8,413 nt of DNA from DHVE2 group archaeon (GCA_027014065.1 JALWEL010000116.1:1-8413), one strand, 5' to 3'; counted from the stretch's first letter, positions 1-8,179 are shown. Notes: generated from the letters alone by a model not told the origin. Translations and numbers: made by a program.

Positions 1-1225
1 GAATTATTCCGTACCCTATGAGGCGCCATTTGTTCATTATCCTTCTGTTTATTGCCACCCTCTGTCCCTTCTCCACAACCGCCGGATATTTCAAAAACAC
101 ATCTGCAATATTGTCCCTCGCGCTTTTCACTATGCCCACGGTTGCTTGAGTTCCTATGTTGAGCATAAGCACCTCTTTCGTTTTTATTTTTTCCACTTTC
201 CTCTCTTCTCTTGAGCCTATGACCCTCTCAAGAAGATGAACATCTAAGGTTAAATCGTAAACAACATCCGGAAGAGTTCCCGGCTTGCCGGCCATTCTTC
301 CTAATAGGCCATCGTTTTTCGTTATAGCGGGATCCAATTTCGTGCCTATTCCCACCAGCCCACCGGGCTTTATCTTCTTCCACTGCCGGCCCCCTGCCAC
401 TAAGGATACAACCTCCGTGTATATGGGCTCGTAATTTACCTTGTTTCCTTCAGGTATGTAGAATCCGGGAAGTATTTCGATTTCGTCCCCTATTTTTATC
501 TCTCCCTGAATTAGAGAGCCACCGATTACCCCGCCAACTAAGTCTTCGGGCTTCGTTCCGGGCTTGTTCACGTCGAAGCTCCTTGCGATGTACATCCTCG
601 GGGGCTTCGAAATATCCGCTTCTGGTGTGGGTATGGTTTTCTCTATGGCCTCTATTAGTACATCGATATTCGCGTCGTGATGAGCACTCACCGGGATTAT
701 GGGCGCATCTTCGGCGCATGTGCCCTTCACAAATTCTTTTATTTCTCTGTAATTCTCCTTCGCCCTTTCATCGCTCACTATATCCACTTTATTCTGCACT
801 ATGACGATATTTTTAACGCCAATTATATCCAAAGCCATCAGATGCTCCACCGTCTGAGGCTGCGGGCACTTCTGATTTGCTGCAATAACTAAAAGAGCTC
901 CGTTCATTATTGCCGCACCGCTGAGCATGGTTGCCATCAAAGCTTCGTGCCCAGGAGCATCCACGAAGGAAACAACTCGAAGAAGTTCGCTTCCATTTGG
1001 GCATTTTTTCTTGTTTGACACGTAGCAGTCCGGCTCTTCCATGTCTTTGCACCGGTAAAATGCGGCGTCCGCGTATCCCAATTTTATCGTAATGCCCCTG
1101 CGCATCTCCTCGCTGTGCGTGTCTGTCCACTTTCCTGTGATGGCCTTGGTTAATGTCGTTTTTCCATGGTCAACATGTCCCACCATGCCGATATTAACCT
1201 CTGGTTGCCTCGGCATAGCGCTCAT
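1..1225 (-). CDS. eif2g: Translation initiation factor aIF2, gamma subunit (3' end cut by window edge)
   Basis: This is the GTPase core of archaeal initiation factor 2, which delivers initiator Met-tRNA to the small ribosomal subunit. I translated the minus strand from ATG at 1225 and found 408 uninterrupted codons. The GTPase domain shows G1 GHVDHGKT (16-23), switch 1 RRGIT (42-46), DAPGH (89-93), NKVD (145-148) and SAH (180-182). Two beta-barrel domains follow, from about 208 and about 322. The last visible residues, WRLIGYGII, match the usual C-terminus, so probably fewer than ten residues are missing. The start overlaps the S6e stop (ATGA), and an AGGTGA ribosome site lies at 1229-1234 inside the S6e end, so the genes are coupled. 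Oddity: the switch-2 zinc knuckle has cysteines 59, 67 and 75 only, with Met62 and Gly78 where a Cys-x2-Cys pair usually has its second cysteine. Family assignment is secure. Confidence 0.97.
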   Translation of the reverse strand, partial: MSAMPRQPEVNIGMVGHVDHGKTTLTKAITGKWTDTHSEEMRRGITIKLGYADAAFYRCKDMEEPDCYVSNKKKCPNGSELLRVVSFVDAPGHEALMATMLSGAAIMNGALLVIAANQKCPQPQTVEHLMALDIIGVKNIVIVQNKVDIVSDERAKENYREIKEFVKGTCAEDAPIIPVSAHHDANIDVLIEAIEKTIPTPEADISKPPRMYIARSFDVNKPGTKPEDLVGGVIGGSLIQGEIKIGDEIEILPGFYIPEGNKVNYEPIYTEVVSLVAGGRQWKKIKPGGLVGIGTKLDPAITKNDGLLGRMAGKPGTLPDVVYDLTLDVHLLERVIGSREERKVEKIKTKEVLMLNIGTQATVGIVKSARDNIADVFLKYPAVVEKGQRVAINRRIMNKWRLIGYGII

Positions 1226-1611
1226 GCTTCACCTTCCTTTATTGCCTCTTCTATGGGCTTCGGTCCGTATTGGGTGATCTTCATATTGATTTGAACGATA
1301 TCCGCAGAGATTGTGTTTCCTCGAATCATCTTTCTCTTTCTCATTCCCCCTCTTTTTGGGTGGAATCCTATGCCTCCTTTGAGGAGGAGCTTCTTTCTAC
1401 CGGGACCCTGCAGATTCGGCCTCATTGGGAATCCGTCTTTGTCTGTTCCTCCCGTTATGGTGAGCTTGTAACCCGGAAGGTCCACGAACACTCCATCTAT
1501 CTCCTGACCAATCTTCTTTCCGATTAGGGAATTGGCTTTTGTGCCGGATATTCCCTTCTGATACGATTTTCCCGTCTTTGGATCATTAACCACTACCTTG
1601 AATTCTGCCAT
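1222..1611 (-). CDS. rps6e: Small-subunit ribosomal protein S6e
   Basis: Archaeal/eukaryotic ribosomal protein eS6 of the 30S subunit, 129 aa, about the usual archaeal length. It lacks the long C-terminal phosphorylated tail of eukaryotic S6, as archaeal forms do. Conserved features are the N-terminal beta-strand region starting [18 protein letters not shown], the core [11 protein letters not shown] (53-63) and the basic [12 protein letters not shown] stretch (91-102), which is expected to contact rRNA. The start at 1611 is supported by an AGGTGAT ribosome site at 1618-1624, six bases upstream, and by a TATA box further up. It is the first gene of a two-gene operon with aIF2-gamma, an arrangement known from many Euryarchaeota. 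The four-base stop/start overlap suggests matched synthesis of the two proteins. Confidence 0.97.
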   Translation of the reverse strand: MAEFKVVVNDPKTGKSYQKGISGTKANSLIGKKIGQEIDGVFVDLPGYKLTITGGTDKDGFPMRPNLQGPGRKKLLLKGGIGFHPKRGGMRKRKMIRGNTISADIVQINMKITQYGPKPIEEAIKEGEA

Positions 1612-1707
1612 TTGGCATCACCTTCTCGTGCATAATAACAACTCTTATTTTAAAGTTTTTGAACATGTGCGAGTTAATTATAAATAGAAGGAAAACATTG
1701 TTTCACC
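1612..1707. promoter_or_regulatory. Divergent promoter between S6e operon and membrane-protein gene
   Basis: This is the only sizeable gap on the left side. On the minus strand an A-rich BRE-like stretch plus TATA box (TTTAAAAT, 1654-1647) would place the S6e start of transcription near 1625, giving a leader of about 14 bases that just contains the AGGTGAT ribosome site. On the plus strand a TATA box (TTATAAAT, 1678-1685) places transcription start close to 1707, on top of the ATG at 1708. The two TATA boxes are about 30 bp apart, back to back, so factor binding at one could influence the other. The TATA sequences are seen directly; the transcription starts are inferred from the usual archaeal 25-bp spacing. 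Confidence 0.65.
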
Positions 1708-3084
1708 ATGCGCATGCGCTTCTTAATTCCCCTGCTGGTGTTTCTTCTACTCGCTGGGAGTGCTTTTGGGAGCGTTAAAACCACAACTTACGTTGAATAT
1801 GTGGAAATTTGGGAAAATTACTACGGGGGCCGAATTTACTGGAATTTCTCAGGGGAGCAGGCAAATATGGTTAGGAATGGTTTGAAATCTCACTACGATT
1901 TCAATCATGATGGAAATTTGGAGATGAACGAAGCTGTTGATTACGTGAAAAATATCGCAAAATTGCTTGTGGGTCAGAAAATAGGGACGGTTATGGTGAA
2001 AAATGCAGGGGACATTAGGCCCCTACATGACTGTTACTCCGGCGGGGAAAGCATGGACGAAGGAGATATCAAAGGTCTTCTGGGCTCGCTTAATTCCTCC
2101 TCATCTTTCGTTATAAAACTGAGATTTTCCGCAAATCCCGTGAGCGATGGGAATCTTAACAGCCTGAATCTCTCTAAGGTGCCAATAGTGGCCGCTTTGA
2201 ACACCACTTTGGAGAATTACACTATTCCAAAGGAGTTTGTCCAGAGGGAGCACACGGAGATTGGTTTGACATTTTCCGCGTACGAGAAAACGGAGGGGGC
2301 CCTCGTTCTTCGCCTCGTATTAGGCTCTTTTTATTATTACTCCGGATCCGTGCCGAACGATGAGCGTGTAACAACCGTGGATTTCTCTTTCTGGGATAGC
2401 CCTTTTGTTCTTTTCATTCTCCTTTTAGTTTCCGCTAAAGTTGCCAATGTCATGGAGAGAAGAAACTACGACAGAAATGTGGATAAGGGCTCTACATTTA
2501 GCCGGAGAAAGAAGGTTGGAACTCTAAATTTTGCGTTAAAACTCGCACTCGTAATCCTCTATCTCTTTGCGGCTTTTTTCATATTTTACATCTCCGGTCT
2601 TATGTTTTTGATAATTTGCGTCGCTTACGTGGCTACCATAGCCGTGGTTTCCCACAAACTCTATTCTTCCAAGATCCCCACGGTTAAAAAGGGTATTGTC
2701 ATGGTGGAAGATGTTTTTCTCCTCTCAAAGTCGGGTATAATGATAAGCCACGAAACTCGTAGATTGAAGCCAGAGGTGGACGAGGACGTTCTCTCTGGGA
2801 TGTTAGTGGCAATTCAAGAATTTGTGAGGGAATCTTTCAAAGATGAAGGGGAAATAGAATTGAAAAAAATAGAGTTCGGAGACAAGAAAATATTCCTACA
2901 TCGGGGAAAATACTTAATCCTCGCGGCGGTGATGCGTGGGGAGTTAGACAGCTTCGTGGAGCACAGGTTGAAAACCACGCTTGAGGAGATAGAGAAGAAA
3001 TACGCCGATATCCTCCCCAATTGGAAGGGCGACGTGGAGAAGTTCCGCGGCGTGCGCGATATGTTGAGGAAGATATGGGAGTAA
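1708..3084 (+). CDS. Membrane protein with EF-hand ectodomain and cytoplasmic alpha/beta domain, function unknown
   Basis: I do not recognise a named family. The 458-aa protein starts with a signal peptide (MRMR, hydrophobic 5-20, small residues before about 22). An ectodomain of about 210 residues follows, with several N-x-S/T sequons (Asn46, 129, 154, 165, 170) and one canonical EF-hand loop at 64-75 (DFNHDGNLEMNE: D1, N3, D5, G6, L8, E12), which predicts calcium binding. Membrane segments lie at about 232-248, 274-294 and 296-315, with a basic RRNYDR...SRRKK loop (251-269) between the first two on the predicted cytoplasmic side. The charged C-terminal domain (about 330-458) alternates strands and helices and vaguely recalls roadblock/longin-type folds; that is only an impression. 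The start at 1708 is chosen because the promoter implies a leaderless mRNA; ATG 1714 is an alternative. A role in sensing or signalling across the membrane is inference. Confidence 0.85.
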   Translation: MRMRFLIPLLVFLLLAGSAFGSVKTTTYVEYVEIWENYYGGRIYWNFSGEQANMVRNGLKSHYDFNHDGNLEMNEAVDYVKNIAKLLVGQKIGTVMVKNAGDIRPLHDCYSGGESMDEGDIKGLLGSLNSSSSFVIKLRFSANPVSDGNLNSLNLSKVPIVAALNTTLENYTIPKEFVQREHTEIGLTFSAYEKTEGALVLRLVLGSFYYYSGSVPNDERVTTVDFSFWDSPFVLFILLLVSAKVANVMERRNYDRNVDKGSTFSRRKKVGTLNFALKLALVILYLFAAFFIFYISGLMFLIICVAYVATIAVVSHKLYSSKIPTVKKGIVMVEDVFLLSKSGIMISHETRRLKPEVDEDVLSGMLVAIQEFVRESFKDEGEIELKKIEFGDKKIFLHRGKYLILAAVMRGELDSFVEHRLKTTLEEIEKKYADILPNWKGDVEKFRGVRDMLRKIWE

Positions 3085-3115
3085 GCAGGGGGATTCTGAG
3101 TGATCAATTAAGATT

Positions 3116-3928
3116 CTATTTGAAGCATTTTTTATTGACCAATTCATATATCTTGTTCAGGTTCAATATGTGAATCTTCCCGTCGTTTTTGTCATATATT
3201 AAATATCCGTCGATACGATTTTCCTCCTTGGAATAGGATGAATCATATGAATCTTTGATTGATTTATATTTAACATAAGAAATCCTCTTTATTTGCAATT
3301 TTAGATTACAATTATGGCTCTGAATCACCACGTCGATTCCACTTCTGTCATCGTTATCCTTTCCATATGCCACGCGAAACATGGCTTTGTACCTGATGTT
3401 AAGATAATTCTGTAGGAGTTCTATGGCGGATTTTTCCGCAAGACCTCCCTCATAGTTTCTTTTTATTATTAAATCGCAAATCCATTTTATGCAATCTTCA
3501 ATCTTTACATTGTATTTCTCAACAGAATTGCTTATTATTGATCTGTCTTCATCATCCACTCCCATTCTTTTATTGTTTCTCACTGTGGTAGCATCGGGAA
3601 GCCCGCGTGGGTCGCTCAGCCAATTGTACAAAATTCCTCCGAGCTGGGTGCAGACATCCTCCAAAGATATTCCGTATTTTGTTTCACAGATTTTATTTAA
3701 CCAGAGTATCCACCTTTTAATGTCCCCTTCCGGGTTATCTCTAAAAAATCTCCTAATCTCGCCCTGGATGTAAAACATACGATCTTTATTGTTTTGGCCG
3801 TATATGTATGAGGAAGTAAGGTTTATAGATGCTGCTTTGTTGGCAACCATGTTCAACAATAGTTCTTTGCTTTTGGTTACACAATCATTGGCGACGCATA
3901 CTATATCTTCCTTTGAAAAGAGATGCAT
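3116..3928 (-). CDS. Unrecognised 270-aa protein with PD-(D/E)XK-like motif, third gene of the restriction operon
   Basis: I do not recognise a named family. The C-terminal third carries a nuclease-like pattern: helix with Glu165/Glu170, strand SGID (Asp199), then LKLQIKR with Gln212 and Lys214. D-x12-Q-x-K is the QxK variant of the PD-(D/E)XK core found in Mrr-like and some type II restriction enzymes. A further predicted strand (DGYLIYD, 240-246) follows. The N-terminal two thirds (1-160) look helical, with a charged stretch MGVDDEDRS near 122-130, and contain no motif I can name. No signal peptide or membrane segment is visible. The ATG at 3928 has a strong G-rich ribosome site four bases upstream that begins in the res stop codon, so translation is probably coupled to res. 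A DNA-cleaving or DNA-binding accessory in defence is inferred from motif and context; catalysis is unproven. Confidence 0.8.
   Translation of the reverse strand: MHLFSKEDIVCVANDCVTKSKELLLNMVANKAASINLTSSYIYGQNNKDRMFYIQGEIRRFFRDNPEGDIKRWILWLNKICETKYGISLEDVCTQLGGILYNWLSDPRGLPDATTVRNNKRMGVDDEDRSIISNSVEKYNVKIEDCIKWICDLIIKRNYEGGLAEKSAIELLQNYLNIRYKAMFRVAYGKDNDDRSGIDVVIQSHNCNLKLQIKRISYVKYKSIKDSYDSSYSKEENRIDGYLIYDKNDGKIHILNLNKIYELVNKKCFK
3128..3133 (+). terminator. Candidate T-tract terminator for the plus-strand membrane-protein gene
   Basis: A run of six T on the plus strand starts 44 bases after the membrane-protein stop. Archaeal RNA polymerase often stops at such tracts without a hairpin. It lies inside the 3' end of the convergent 270-aa gene, so termination here would leave a short antisense overlap. 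No comparable T-run follows that gene on the minus strand within the 31-bp gap (3085-3115). Functional assignment is inference. Confidence 0.3.
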
Positions 3929-3932
3929 TTTT

Positions 3933-3940
3933 ACCCCCTA
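3933..3940 (-). promoter_or_regulatory. Ribosome binding site of the 270-aa gene, overlapping the res stop
   Basis: On the minus strand the res TAG runs directly into GGGG and T, forming AGGGGGT, followed by AAAA and the ATG at 3928. The stop codon is therefore part of the ribosome site, which fixes the start and suggests that ribosomes finishing res reinitiate on the third gene. Confidence 0.65.
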
Positions 3941-6136
3941 TAATTCCAGTACTTTCCATGAGGATAAATCCTTCTGATTGTAATCGTAGCTCTCATTATC
4001 GTTGTATCTCCATGTGCCCCTATCGTAAATCACAATTCCACCCCATATGTTCTTTCCATTATCCCTTTGCTCTCTGATATACCTTTGTAATCCTTCGGCT
4101 TTCTCCTTTGCATCTTTTGCAGTGCTTCCTTCTTTCGTATCAAATAACCCTATGGTTCCATCTTCAAACTGAACAATAAAGTCCACATAGAATGCTCTTA
4201 AAATGCCATTTTCATCTTCATATGGCACGGCAAAGTATTTTACTTCATTCTTTCTATTTTTGAACCACCATTTTACTTTTTTTGAGTTATCCAACGCGTC
4301 TATAAATTGCCTTTCTACAGAGCTCGCATCTTTTATCAAATAAAACGGTTTCATTACGGATTTTCTATTTTCTAACCTATCGTATTTGCTGTTATATGTG
4401 ATTATCAGTGGTACCTCCCAATTGGGTACCTCAATAACTTCCCTTCTTTCATTCATTGGTTCCACAACGTCTTTTTTGTATTTCTCCTTCGCCAGGTTAA
4501 TGGCATCTAAAAAATATTTGATATTTTCTTCGCCAAGAATTATTTTTTGAGCTTCCGTTGAATACTTTTTTATTCCAAATTCCTTATTCAGAAACACGTA
4601 GAGGGCTGTTTTTATTCTTCCGCTGGAATCCACAGGAGCATATGGAGTACAGCTCTCATATACGAATTTGTCAAACACTTTCTGAATTTCAGAATCTGTT
4701 AGCACAATATTTATTCTCCCACCTTTGTTTATCTTCCCGATTTTGTCCACATCTTTTATTTCACCATCGGAGAGTATAGGACTTACTATCTCTGAAGGAT
4801 TTAGTGTAATTTTATCCTTCAAGTTAGTGCTTTTTGCAATTTCCATGAAGATTTTAACAAATTCCCCCGATAATCTTGTTTTAGCTCTCTGCCTTTTAAC
4901 GTATATGGATTTCAAAGAAATATTTGAATACAGCGTGTTATCTCTCTTTGATTCGTAGCGAGATACATAGTCTTTAGCGTAATCTTCCGCTATCTCTATA
5001 TCTGGAAGGTTTGTATAGATATATCCTTTATTAAGATCTTCAATGGAGTAGTATTTAAACTCGGGCATTCGCATAATTCTTCCTATTGTTTGGATAGTGA
5101 ACACAAAGCTTTTGGTTTCTCTGAATATTACCAAAATCTGGGCTCTGGGACAATCCCATCCCAAGGCTATGGCCTGTTTGAATATCAAAACCTCTACTTC
5201 GTTGTCTATCTTATCTATGTTAATCAAAGTATCTGTCTTTTCCTCAGAAAGCCATATGGCCAATTTGCCGTTATCTTCAGTAATATTGAATTTATTCCTC
5301 AATATTCGTATGACTTCTTCTTTTTTGTCGCTAAGTGCTTTCCCTTTGTCGGGTAATTGAATTAATACCAGCGGGTTTACTTTAGATCCCACTTTCTCAT
5401 ATGATTTTTTTAGTTCTTCCCTTTTTTTCAAGGCTTCTTCGATCACCAACTCATCGGAGCTTTCTATCCTGTTTTTATCTATGTTCAAAAAGCCGGGATT
5501 CACAACTATTTCCGATTTAATCATCTCTTCGGCTTTTACATCGTTTAAATCCACACTGATCCAAGAATTTATATTTTCTTTTAATTGCGGTGTGGCGGAC
5601 ACCTCGATGGTTACCTTGGGTCCTATTGTTTCAATGAGTTCCCGTGATCTTTCAGATTTCGCGGTATGGTGGCTCTCGTCGATGATCAAAATTATTTTCC
5701 GTCCCTCATCCTTAGTGTTCTGTATGATGGTATTCAGGTTGTTATTTTGCTCATTATCTCTGATATAAATGTTGATGTTCTTTTTGTTTATGCTGTGCCA
5801 GTTCAAAAACAGAATTTCGTTTTCCCCAATTTTTCTATCTTCTAAATCTTCGAAATAGGAGCATTTTATGATGTTGTCATCTTCATAGTATTTCTCCAAT
5901 TTTTCCTTGCTTTGCTCGTGAAGTCTCCACACTGTTATCCATATGAATGACAGAGACCCCTCAGATTTTTCTTCATTTACCAATCTTTTTAGGGTTTCTG
6001 CCATCATAATGGTTTTACCAGAGCCTGTTGGAGCTTGAAACACAATGATTCTATTACCGGGGGATTTTAATGCCCTTTTCACCTCCTTTTTTAATCTTTC
6101 AACTGCATCTTTTTGATAATTCTTTAGTGTTATCAT
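3938..6136 (-). CDS. res: Type III restriction enzyme, Res subunit (SF2 helicase plus nuclease)
   Basis: ATP-dependent restriction subunit that works with Mod: it hydrolyses ATP after site recognition and cuts unmodified DNA. SF2 helicase motifs appear in order: APTGSGKT (35-42, Walker A), DESH (153-156, Walker B), SAT (180-182), ALGWDCPRA (324-332, motif V) and QTIGRIMR (349-356, motif VI, arginine finger). A region of about 200 residues without clear motifs (about 400-600) leads to a PD-(D/E)XK nuclease: Glu608 in a helix, VDF (Asp652) and DTK (Asp666, Lys668). All catalytic positions are present, so it looks intact. At 732 aa it is shorter than classic Res subunits such as EcoP15I (about 970 aa). 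ATG 6136 overlaps the mod stop (ATGA) and has a full AGGAGG site eight bases upstream. A stand-alone helicase-nuclease is unlikely given the adjacent mod. Confidence 0.92.
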   Translation of the reverse strand: MITLKNYQKDAVERLKKEVKRALKSPGNRIIVFQAPTGSGKTIMMAETLKRLVNEEKSEGSLSFIWITVWRLHEQSKEKLEKYYEDDNIIKCSYFEDLEDRKIGENEILFLNWHSINKKNINIYIRDNEQNNNLNTIIQNTKDEGRKIILIIDESHHTAKSERSRELIETIGPKVTIEVSATPQLKENINSWISVDLNDVKAEEMIKSEIVVNPGFLNIDKNRIESSDELVIEEALKKREELKKSYEKVGSKVNPLVLIQLPDKGKALSDKKEEVIRILRNKFNITEDNGKLAIWLSEEKTDTLINIDKIDNEVEVLIFKQAIALGWDCPRAQILVIFRETKSFVFTIQTIGRIMRMPEFKYYSIEDLNKGYIYTNLPDIEIAEDYAKDYVSRYESKRDNTLYSNISLKSIYVKRQRAKTRLSGEFVKIFMEIAKSTNLKDKITLNPSEIVSPILSDGEIKDVDKIGKINKGGRINIVLTDSEIQKVFDKFVYESCTPYAPVDSSGRIKTALYVFLNKEFGIKKYSTEAQKIILGEENIKYFLDAINLAKEKYKKDVVEPMNERREVIEVPNWEVPLIITYNSKYDRLENRKSVMKPFYLIKDASSVERQFIDALDNSKKVKWWFKNRKNEVKYFAVPYEDENGILRAFYVDFIVQFEDGTIGLFDTKEGSTAKDAKEKAEGLQRYIREQRDNGKNIWGGIVIYDRGTWRYNDNESYDYNQKDLSSWKVLEL

Positions 6137-8157
6137 TTAAACAACCTCCTGTAGACGTTTAAAATCGATGCGGGGATGGGTTTTACTTCAACCAGTTCAA
6201 TTATATCCTCAAACTCCTCCTCCCATGCACTATTGTCCAAAGAGAACACATAAACCACAAAATTTTTTCCTATTTTTTTTATTTCATCTTTTATCGGCTC
6301 GATTCCCTCCTCGTCGTACACTATCCCCAGATACTTTCCTTGTTGGTTTTTAAAGATACTAAAATAATTTCCCTCTTTGACAGTTTCGAAGCAATCCTCT
6401 TTTAAACGAAGCATATCTGTTGATTTATCCACCAACTCTTTTTTGTTTTCATCTGTGGGAAGTGCATGTACGAAATCGATTTTAAAATATTTCAGGTTCC
6501 CTCCAAAACCTTCGCGGAAGCCATCAAATTCCTTAATACCTATTACTTTCAAAACGTTTTCTTCTAATTTTCTCTCTATTTTATCAAACTCATCCCGTTT
6601 GGTTTTTATCGTTTCCTCCAATTCTTCCTGGATTTTTGAAATTTTTTTACATACATTTTCGTATCTTCTCCTTCGGTATTCTTCTTCTGATTCATTCTCT
6701 TTCTTTTTTATGCTTCCTAAGAGTATCGAAGGGGTTAATTTTTTCTCGAATAGTATTTGCTCCTCCTTTCCATTGAATTGGTAGCCTTCGATAACCTTTT
6801 TCAATCTCGGGTAACATATGTCTGTAGCGATGTTTCCTTCGTTATTCGTGATTAATATGAATCTACGTTTTCCATTATCTTTTTTATTTAGGGATAGCAC
6901 GGCATGGCCCGTTGTTCCGGTGCCTGCAAAGAAATCCAACACCACCGCATTCTTGTTTGGATGTAATTTTATCAGAAACTCTACCAAATCAACGGGTTTT
7001 GGATGCTCAAAAACTTTTTTTTGGAAAATTTCGTTGAGTACCTTTGTTCCTTTAGATGTGTTTGTAAAATCGATCCAATTTCTGTATGGGGTGGTTCTCA
7101 TGTCAATTTTCTTTTCTTCGGTGGTGTCAAAAAATTCGTACTGCTTCTGTAACAACACATAACGGCCATTTTTAATTCCAAAAATCAAATACTTTTTACG
7201 CAGTCCTTCAACAACCTTCTCTTTTTTCCATCGCCATGTATATTTCTTTGTATTATTTTTTTTGCCCCCTGGGAGTAGTGTAATTGGCTCGTTGGGGGGA
7301 TCACAATTTAGAAAATGGCCGCTGTAAGCACCTTCATATAAAGGCACCTCGATGCCGTCGACAATTGCCTTATTCCTGTGAACTATAATAGGGTAATCAA
7401 GTGATTCTGTGTACCGTATCCCTGATTCATCCAGATTGCGGATTTTGTATCTTCCATATTCATGCACTTTTTCATCTTCGTATTTGAAATCATCATCCTC
7501 TTTTGGCATTTTGTTAAACCCTTTCAATTTTTCTTTGTTTTTAGCGTACACAAGTATGTATTCCGTGTCAACAGCTAAATAATCGGAGTCTCCCGCCCCT
7601 CCGCTTTTGCTTTTCCATATTATGTTTGCGATGAAATTTCTTTCATCAAAGATTTCATCCATCAATAGCTTTAATTGGTAAACTTCGTTGTCATCGATGG
7701 ACACAAAAATAACCCCCGTGTCCTTCATTAGATTTTTGGCCAATCTTAGCCTCCGGTTCATAAAAGAAAGCCATTTGCTGTGTCTATATGCATCTTCTGA
7801 ATCTACATAGTTGTCGTCATATTTGAAATCTTTTTTTCCGGTGTTGTATGGCGGGTCTATGTAAATTATATCGATTTTTTTATTGTGCGTGAAATTCAAA
7901 ACGGAGAGTGCATGATAGTTATCTCCTTCAATTAAAATATTCATCGGGGTCTTTTCGTCTGTTATAATCTCTTTATCTTTATCTTCTAAAAAAATGGGAA
8001 ACTTTTCTTTACACAAATCTACTGCCTTCTCAGGCTTATTTTCCCATAATATTCCATACCTCTTTATTTTTTTTAGCTTTTTTATTTCCTTAATTAATTC
8101 ATCTTTGCTCCATTCTGAATAATTTGTTTCATGCATATATCCTCTACTACCATCCAT
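6133..8157 (-). CDS. mod: Type III DNA-methyltransferase, Mod subunit (beta-class N6-adenine)
   Basis: Modification and specificity subunit of a type III system: it transfers a methyl group from S-adenosylmethionine to adenine in a short asymmetric site, marking one strand only. Beta-class motif order is clear: motif IV DPPYNTG (101-107) first, preceded by LIEGDNYHALSVLN (75-88), and motif I DFFAGTG (408-414) late, after FEHPKPVDL (383-391). The target-recognition region lies between, about 185-380. A highly charged predicted coiled coil (about 482-535) and a C-terminal domain with KYFKIDFVHALPTDENKK (556-573), typical of Mod, follow. At 674 aa it is close to EcoP15I Mod (about 645), and no motif is broken. 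ATG 8157 is used; the in-frame ATG at 8136 has a better ribosome site (AGAGG, 4 bases upstream) and may be the true start, removing seven residues. The target sequence cannot be read from the protein. Confidence 0.94.
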   Translation of the reverse strand: MDGSRGYMHETNYSEWSKDELIKEIKKLKKIKRYGILWENKPEKAVDLCKEKFPIFLEDKDKEIITDEKTPMNILIEGDNYHALSVLNFTHNKKIDIIYIDPPYNTGKKDFKYDDNYVDSEDAYRHSKWLSFMNRRLRLAKNLMKDTGVIFVSIDDNEVYQLKLLMDEIFDERNFIANIIWKSKSGGAGDSDYLAVDTEYILVYAKNKEKLKGFNKMPKEDDDFKYEDEKVHEYGRYKIRNLDESGIRYTESLDYPIIVHRNKAIVDGIEVPLYEGAYSGHFLNCDPPNEPITLLPGGKKNNTKKYTWRWKKEKVVEGLRKKYLIFGIKNGRYVLLQKQYEFFDTTEEKKIDMRTTPYRNWIDFTNTSKGTKVLNEIFQKKVFEHPKPVDLVEFLIKLHPNKNAVVLDFFAGTGTTGHAVLSLNKKDNGKRRFILITNNEGNIATDICYPRLKKVIEGYQFNGKEEQILFEKKLTPSILLGSIKKKENESEEEYRRRRYENVCKKISKIQEELEETIKTKRDEFDKIERKLEENVLKVIGIKEFDGFREGFGGNLKYFKIDFVHALPTDENKKELVDKSTDMLRLKEDCFETVKEGNYFSIFKNQQGKYLGIVYDEEGIEPIKDEIKKIGKNFVVYVFSLDNSAWEEEFEDIIELVEVKPIPASILNVYRRLFK
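6145..6150 (-). promoter_or_regulatory. Strong Shine-Dalgarno of res inside the mod 3' end
   Basis: AGGAGG on the minus strand lies eight bases before the res ATG at 6136 and within the last codons of mod. It is the best ribosome site in the window, fixes the res start, and suggests that res translation does not depend only on termination-reinitiation at the ATGA overlap. Confidence 0.7.
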
Positions 8158-8179
8158 CGCTCTCTGGTATGAGTCCTGA

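Noticed and set aside
813..1130. Minus-strand open frame of 105 codons inside the aIF2-gamma region, plus another at 450-719.
   Set aside because: These are out-of-frame shadows; the continuous aIF2-gamma frame with all GTPase motifs covers both.
3085..3115. Convergent gap with a repeated GATTCT (3092-3097 and 3112-3117) as an insertion scar.
   Set aside because: Six-base repeats 20 bp apart are common by chance, and the second runs into the stop codon of the 270-aa gene; no matching copy was seen at the right end.
6377..6784. Long plus-strand open frame of 135 codons opposite mod, with similar ones at 6818-7162 and 5481-5768.
   Set aside because: They are rich in Ser, Phe and Leu as expected from antisense of Lys/Glu-rich coding sequence, have no ribosome sites, and lie opposite an intact, motif-complete mod and res.
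7015..7022. A8 tracts within mod on the minus strand (also near 6273-6280 and 7256-7263) as phase-variation switches.
   Set aside because: Eight-base A runs are expected in AT-rich genes full of Lys codons, all are in frame, and no tetranucleotide or longer repeat like those of phase-variable mod genes is present.
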